A stretch of DNA of 64,000 nt, taken from contig SHZR01000002.1 in NCBI GenBank assembly GCA_009692205.1, forward strand, positions 101,895 through 165,894, in the 5' to 3' direction. Below are positions 62,388 through 64,000 of this stretch, one piece after another. Under the pieces are notes generated by a model. That model was not told the DNA's origin. It saw only the letters and a program-made list of their open reading frames with translations, and searched no databases. Within the stretch, counting starts at the first letter, position 1. Every line of letters begins with the position of its first letter. The position numbers and the translations under genes are program-made. Source of the stretch: Gemmatimonadota bacterium. Lineage in GTDB: Bacteria; Gemmatimonadota; Gemmatimonadetes; Longimicrobiales; Gaopeijiaceae.

Positions 62388-62409
62388 AGGCGCCCGTGTT
62401 GCCGGACTA

Positions 62410-62706
62410 TCATGTCGTCATATTTCTTAGTAAAATGACGGCACGCGCGTCGCGATCGACTTGCCGCCGAAGCCGAAGCAATCGCCGCCGCCGCCGCCGC
62501 GCCAGCTCCAGGCGCTCTAGCTCGGCATCATAGAGCACCGCAGCTATCGCCTCGTCCGTTGTGGCCCAGGTCTTCCCCGGCTCGGCGAGGGCCATCTTCG
62601 AACCGCCGACGTCGGTGTAGGCCCGAAAGTCTCCGTAGGCGCGACCGCTTCGCCACTCGATGATCCGGTTATCGTCCCGCTTCAGCCTCCTGCGCTTCGT
62701 CGCCAT
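62410..62706 (-). pseudogene. N-terminal stub of an integrase-like protein
   Basis: A 98-residue frame: NRIIEWRSGRAYGDFRAYTD, VGGSKMALAEPGKTWATTDE and ELERLELARRRRRR resemble the N-terminal DNA-binding arm of a group of tyrosine recombinases common in high-GC bacteria. After the Arg-rich part similarity ends and the frame stops, so no catalytic domain is present. It may be a truncated integrase or a small stand-alone DNA-binding protein. Confidence 0.45.
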
Positions 62707-62875
62707 GTCCGACCCGTTGGTAGAGTTCTTGGTAGAGTCTTTGACTCACCCGGAGCCCGGCGACATCTTCGTTCTCGGCGGGACCTCCGGGTCCGCGTCG
62801 TCGGGGCATCCCACTTCACGTTTCCAGCGGTTGCGGGCCGCCCCGTACTACTTAAGGATGATGGGGAATGACTTA

Positions 62876-62949
62876 CGGGGCGTAGCGCAGTCCGGTAGCG
62901 CACCTGCTTTGGGAGCAGGGGGTCCCCGGTTCGAATCCGGGCGCCCCGA
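62876..62949 (+). tRNA. tRNA-Pro (TGG)
   Basis: Standard cloverleaf: acceptor CGGGGCG/CGCCCCG, D arm GCGCAGTCCGGTAGCGC, anticodon stem CCTGC/GCAGG with loop TTTGGGA giving anticodon TGG, T arm CCCGG-TTCGAAT-CCGGG, discriminator A. CCA is not encoded. 3' neighbour of an integrase gene. Confidence 0.96.
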
Positions 62950-62961
62950 TGATGGAAGATG

Positions 62962-62998
62962 AAGCCCTGCAAGCCCTTACGGCTTGCAGGGCTTTTCC
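62962..62998 (+). terminator. Intrinsic terminator after tRNA-Pro
   Basis: aagccctgcaagcc (62962-62975) and ggcttgcagggctt (62981-62994) form a perfect 14-bp stem with a 5-base loop, followed by TTCC; together with the last stem bases this gives a TTTT run. Strong rho-independent terminator 12 bases after tRNA-Pro. Confidence 0.85.
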
Positions 62999-63049
62999 GT
63001 TGGCAGGGGGGTGCATCCGTATTGCATCCACCACGGACGAAAAAAAGGG

Positions 63050-64000
63050 TCAACTCGCCTCAAGGTCGACCACTCGCCTGACGCCTTCTGCGTCCGCGCG
63101 TTGGTAGATCGTCGTCAGTGCGGACGTGTCATGCCAACCACCACCGAACGCAACGTCCTGGGTTGGGAGGTGTTTCCGCTCGTTCGCCCACAGCCGTCGG
63201 TAGGGGTGCCAAAGGCCCCCTGATATCTTGGGCAGTTCGGCGAGTTTCTCAGCTCGTCTGAGCCAGTCTGATGCCAGCTCCTTGCTGACGGGCTTCGCGT
63301 CATCGACTGGCGACGGAAAGAGCCAGGCTTCACCAACGCGGGCGGAGCCGTCGACGTAGGCGATCAGTTGGTCGCGAGCTGCCAGCGGAATGGGAGTGAT
63401 CGTAGTGACGCCCACCTTATCGAACTCCCCGCGCCAGCGGATGCCTCCGTTTGGGTACTGGTCCACCCACCCGAGATCCTCGCCAAGTGCCGCGATAGCC
63501 GCCTCGACATGTTTCCTTGTCCGTAAGATGTCTGAGACCTTGAGTTGCCGAATCGCGCTCAGGCGATGGCCTGTGTAACGCGCGAGAACCAGCATACAAC
63601 GTAGGCGTTGGCGCGGGTCCACCTCGTCTGCCTTCTCTAGGGTGGCTAGGTATCGGTCATGCGTGCTGGCGGGTCGGCGGATGTTCTCTTTCTGCTCCTT
63701 TGGGCGCTTGATGCCGTCGAGCGGATTTCCAGCGATGAGGGGGCGTCGGTTGATCTTGTGCCCCCGTGCCCAGCGAAAGACCGTGTTCAGCCACCGAAGG
63801 TCGGCTTCGATCGTGCCGTCCTTTACGGACTTGGCCCCCAGCACTCCCCGACGCCTGAGTCGTGTGAAATCGTCGAAGTCCGACTCCGTGATGTCGTCCA
63901 CTAGCTTGCCCGCCCCCCACGCCGCCTCGAATAGGTCGCGGCGGGTCTTCGAGGCTCGTAGCCACGCGGGACTCAGGATGTCCGACTTGCGGCCGAGGTA
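63050..64000 (-). CDS. Tyrosine recombinase (integrase), 5' end outside window
   Basis: The minus frame is open from the right edge to 63050. The visible part holds a core-binding region (DLFEAAWGAGKLVDDITESD, WLNTVFRWARGHKIN) and the catalytic domain with the first Arg in YTGHRLSAIRQLKVSD. Near the end, GLWHPYRRLWANERK (H-x-x-R box) and DVAFGGGWHDTSALTTIYQRAD, with late His and Tyr, complete the active site. It points toward tRNA-Pro, the standard layout of an element integrated at a tRNA, with the element continuing to the right. A GTG at 63901 is internal, not the true start. Confidence 0.85.
   Translation of the reverse strand, partial: YLGRKSDILSPAWLRASKTRRDLFEAAWGAGKLVDDITESDFDDFTRLRRRGVLGAKSVKDGTIEADLRWLNTVFRWARGHKINRRPLIAGNPLDGIKRPKEQKENIRRPASTHDRYLATLEKADEVDPRQRLRCMLVLARYTGHRLSAIRQLKVSDILRTRKHVEAAIAALGEDLGWVDQYPNGGIRWRGEFDKVGVTTITPIPLAARDQLIAYVDGSARVGEAWLFPSPVDDAKPVSKELASDWLRRAEKLAELPKISGGLWHPYRRLWANERKHLPTQDVAFGGGWHDTSALTTIYQRADAEGVRRVVDLEAS

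Noticed and set aside
62707..62875. Short repeated ttggtagagt units before tRNA-Pro
   Set aside because: Two close copies of 10 bases are not enough to call a repeat array. No CRISPR-like spacing is present here or elsewhere in the window.

Overview
The window is a 64 kb piece of a high-GC bacterial chromosome with strong G/C third-codon bias and tightly packed operons joined by ATGA or GTGA overlaps. Gene content indicates an aerobic heterotroph: class II aconitase, citrate synthase, a B12-dependent acyl-CoA mutase, acyl-CoA carboxylase, thiolase, and many exported lipoproteins and peptidases. The style fits Gemmatimonadota or a nearby lineage, but this is an inference; no rRNA is present to settle it.

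Layout. 0-5.7 kb: end of an unknown gene, lexA, then trpC-trpF-trpB-(unknown gene)-trpA. 5.7-12.3 kb: a Fic protein with its own operator-like dyad, an NFACT/RqcH-like protein, yqeK, a LytR_C protein, lepB, rlmN and a VanZ-like gene. 12.3-20.7 kb: a housekeeping run aspS-phoH-pgpH-ybeY-mgtE-aarF. 20.7-29.3 kb: an accessory strip with a DUF4258/YgiT pair, meaB and an acyl-CoA mutase large subunit, then hipBA, an IS110 remnant, a sodium:solute (NSS) transporter with its tiny partner, and an IS91-type remnant. 29.5-33.7 kb: the mutase small subunit, a carboxylase beta subunit and two broken or fused acyl-CoA genes. 34-48 kb: rng-rplU-rpmA, a lytic transglycosylase, aroQ-type chorismate mutase with thiolase, nfeD-floA, acnA and exported proteins. 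48-52 kb: an M15 peptidase, a GH51-like lipoprotein flanked by 15-bp repeats, a copied piece of dnaE2, an integrase tail and tRNA-Leu. 52-60 kb: gltA, an M1 peptidase, a VOC protein and dnaE2. 60-64 kb: vapBC, a mazF-type pair, yaeQ, tRNA-Pro and an integrase running off the right edge.

Main observations. (1) A 17-bp direct-repeat motif, CCGAAN-N5-CCGAAA, occurs twice upstream of lexA and once immediately upstream of dnaE2. It is a candidate SOS operator for this lineage. (2) The mutase large subunit carries Phe/Gln at the two positions that are Tyr/Arg in methylmalonyl-CoA mutase, so it looks isobutyryl-CoA-mutase-like; its large and small subunits are separated by mobile and toxin-antitoxin DNA. 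(3) Several genes look like deletion joints: an AtuA start joined out of frame to an enoyl-CoA hydratase end, a RecQ start joined in frame to an acyl-CoA dehydrogenase, and possibly the unknown trp-operon gene. These are either real deletions or assembly joins, and read-level evidence is needed to tell which. (4) Two tRNA genes mark integration sites.
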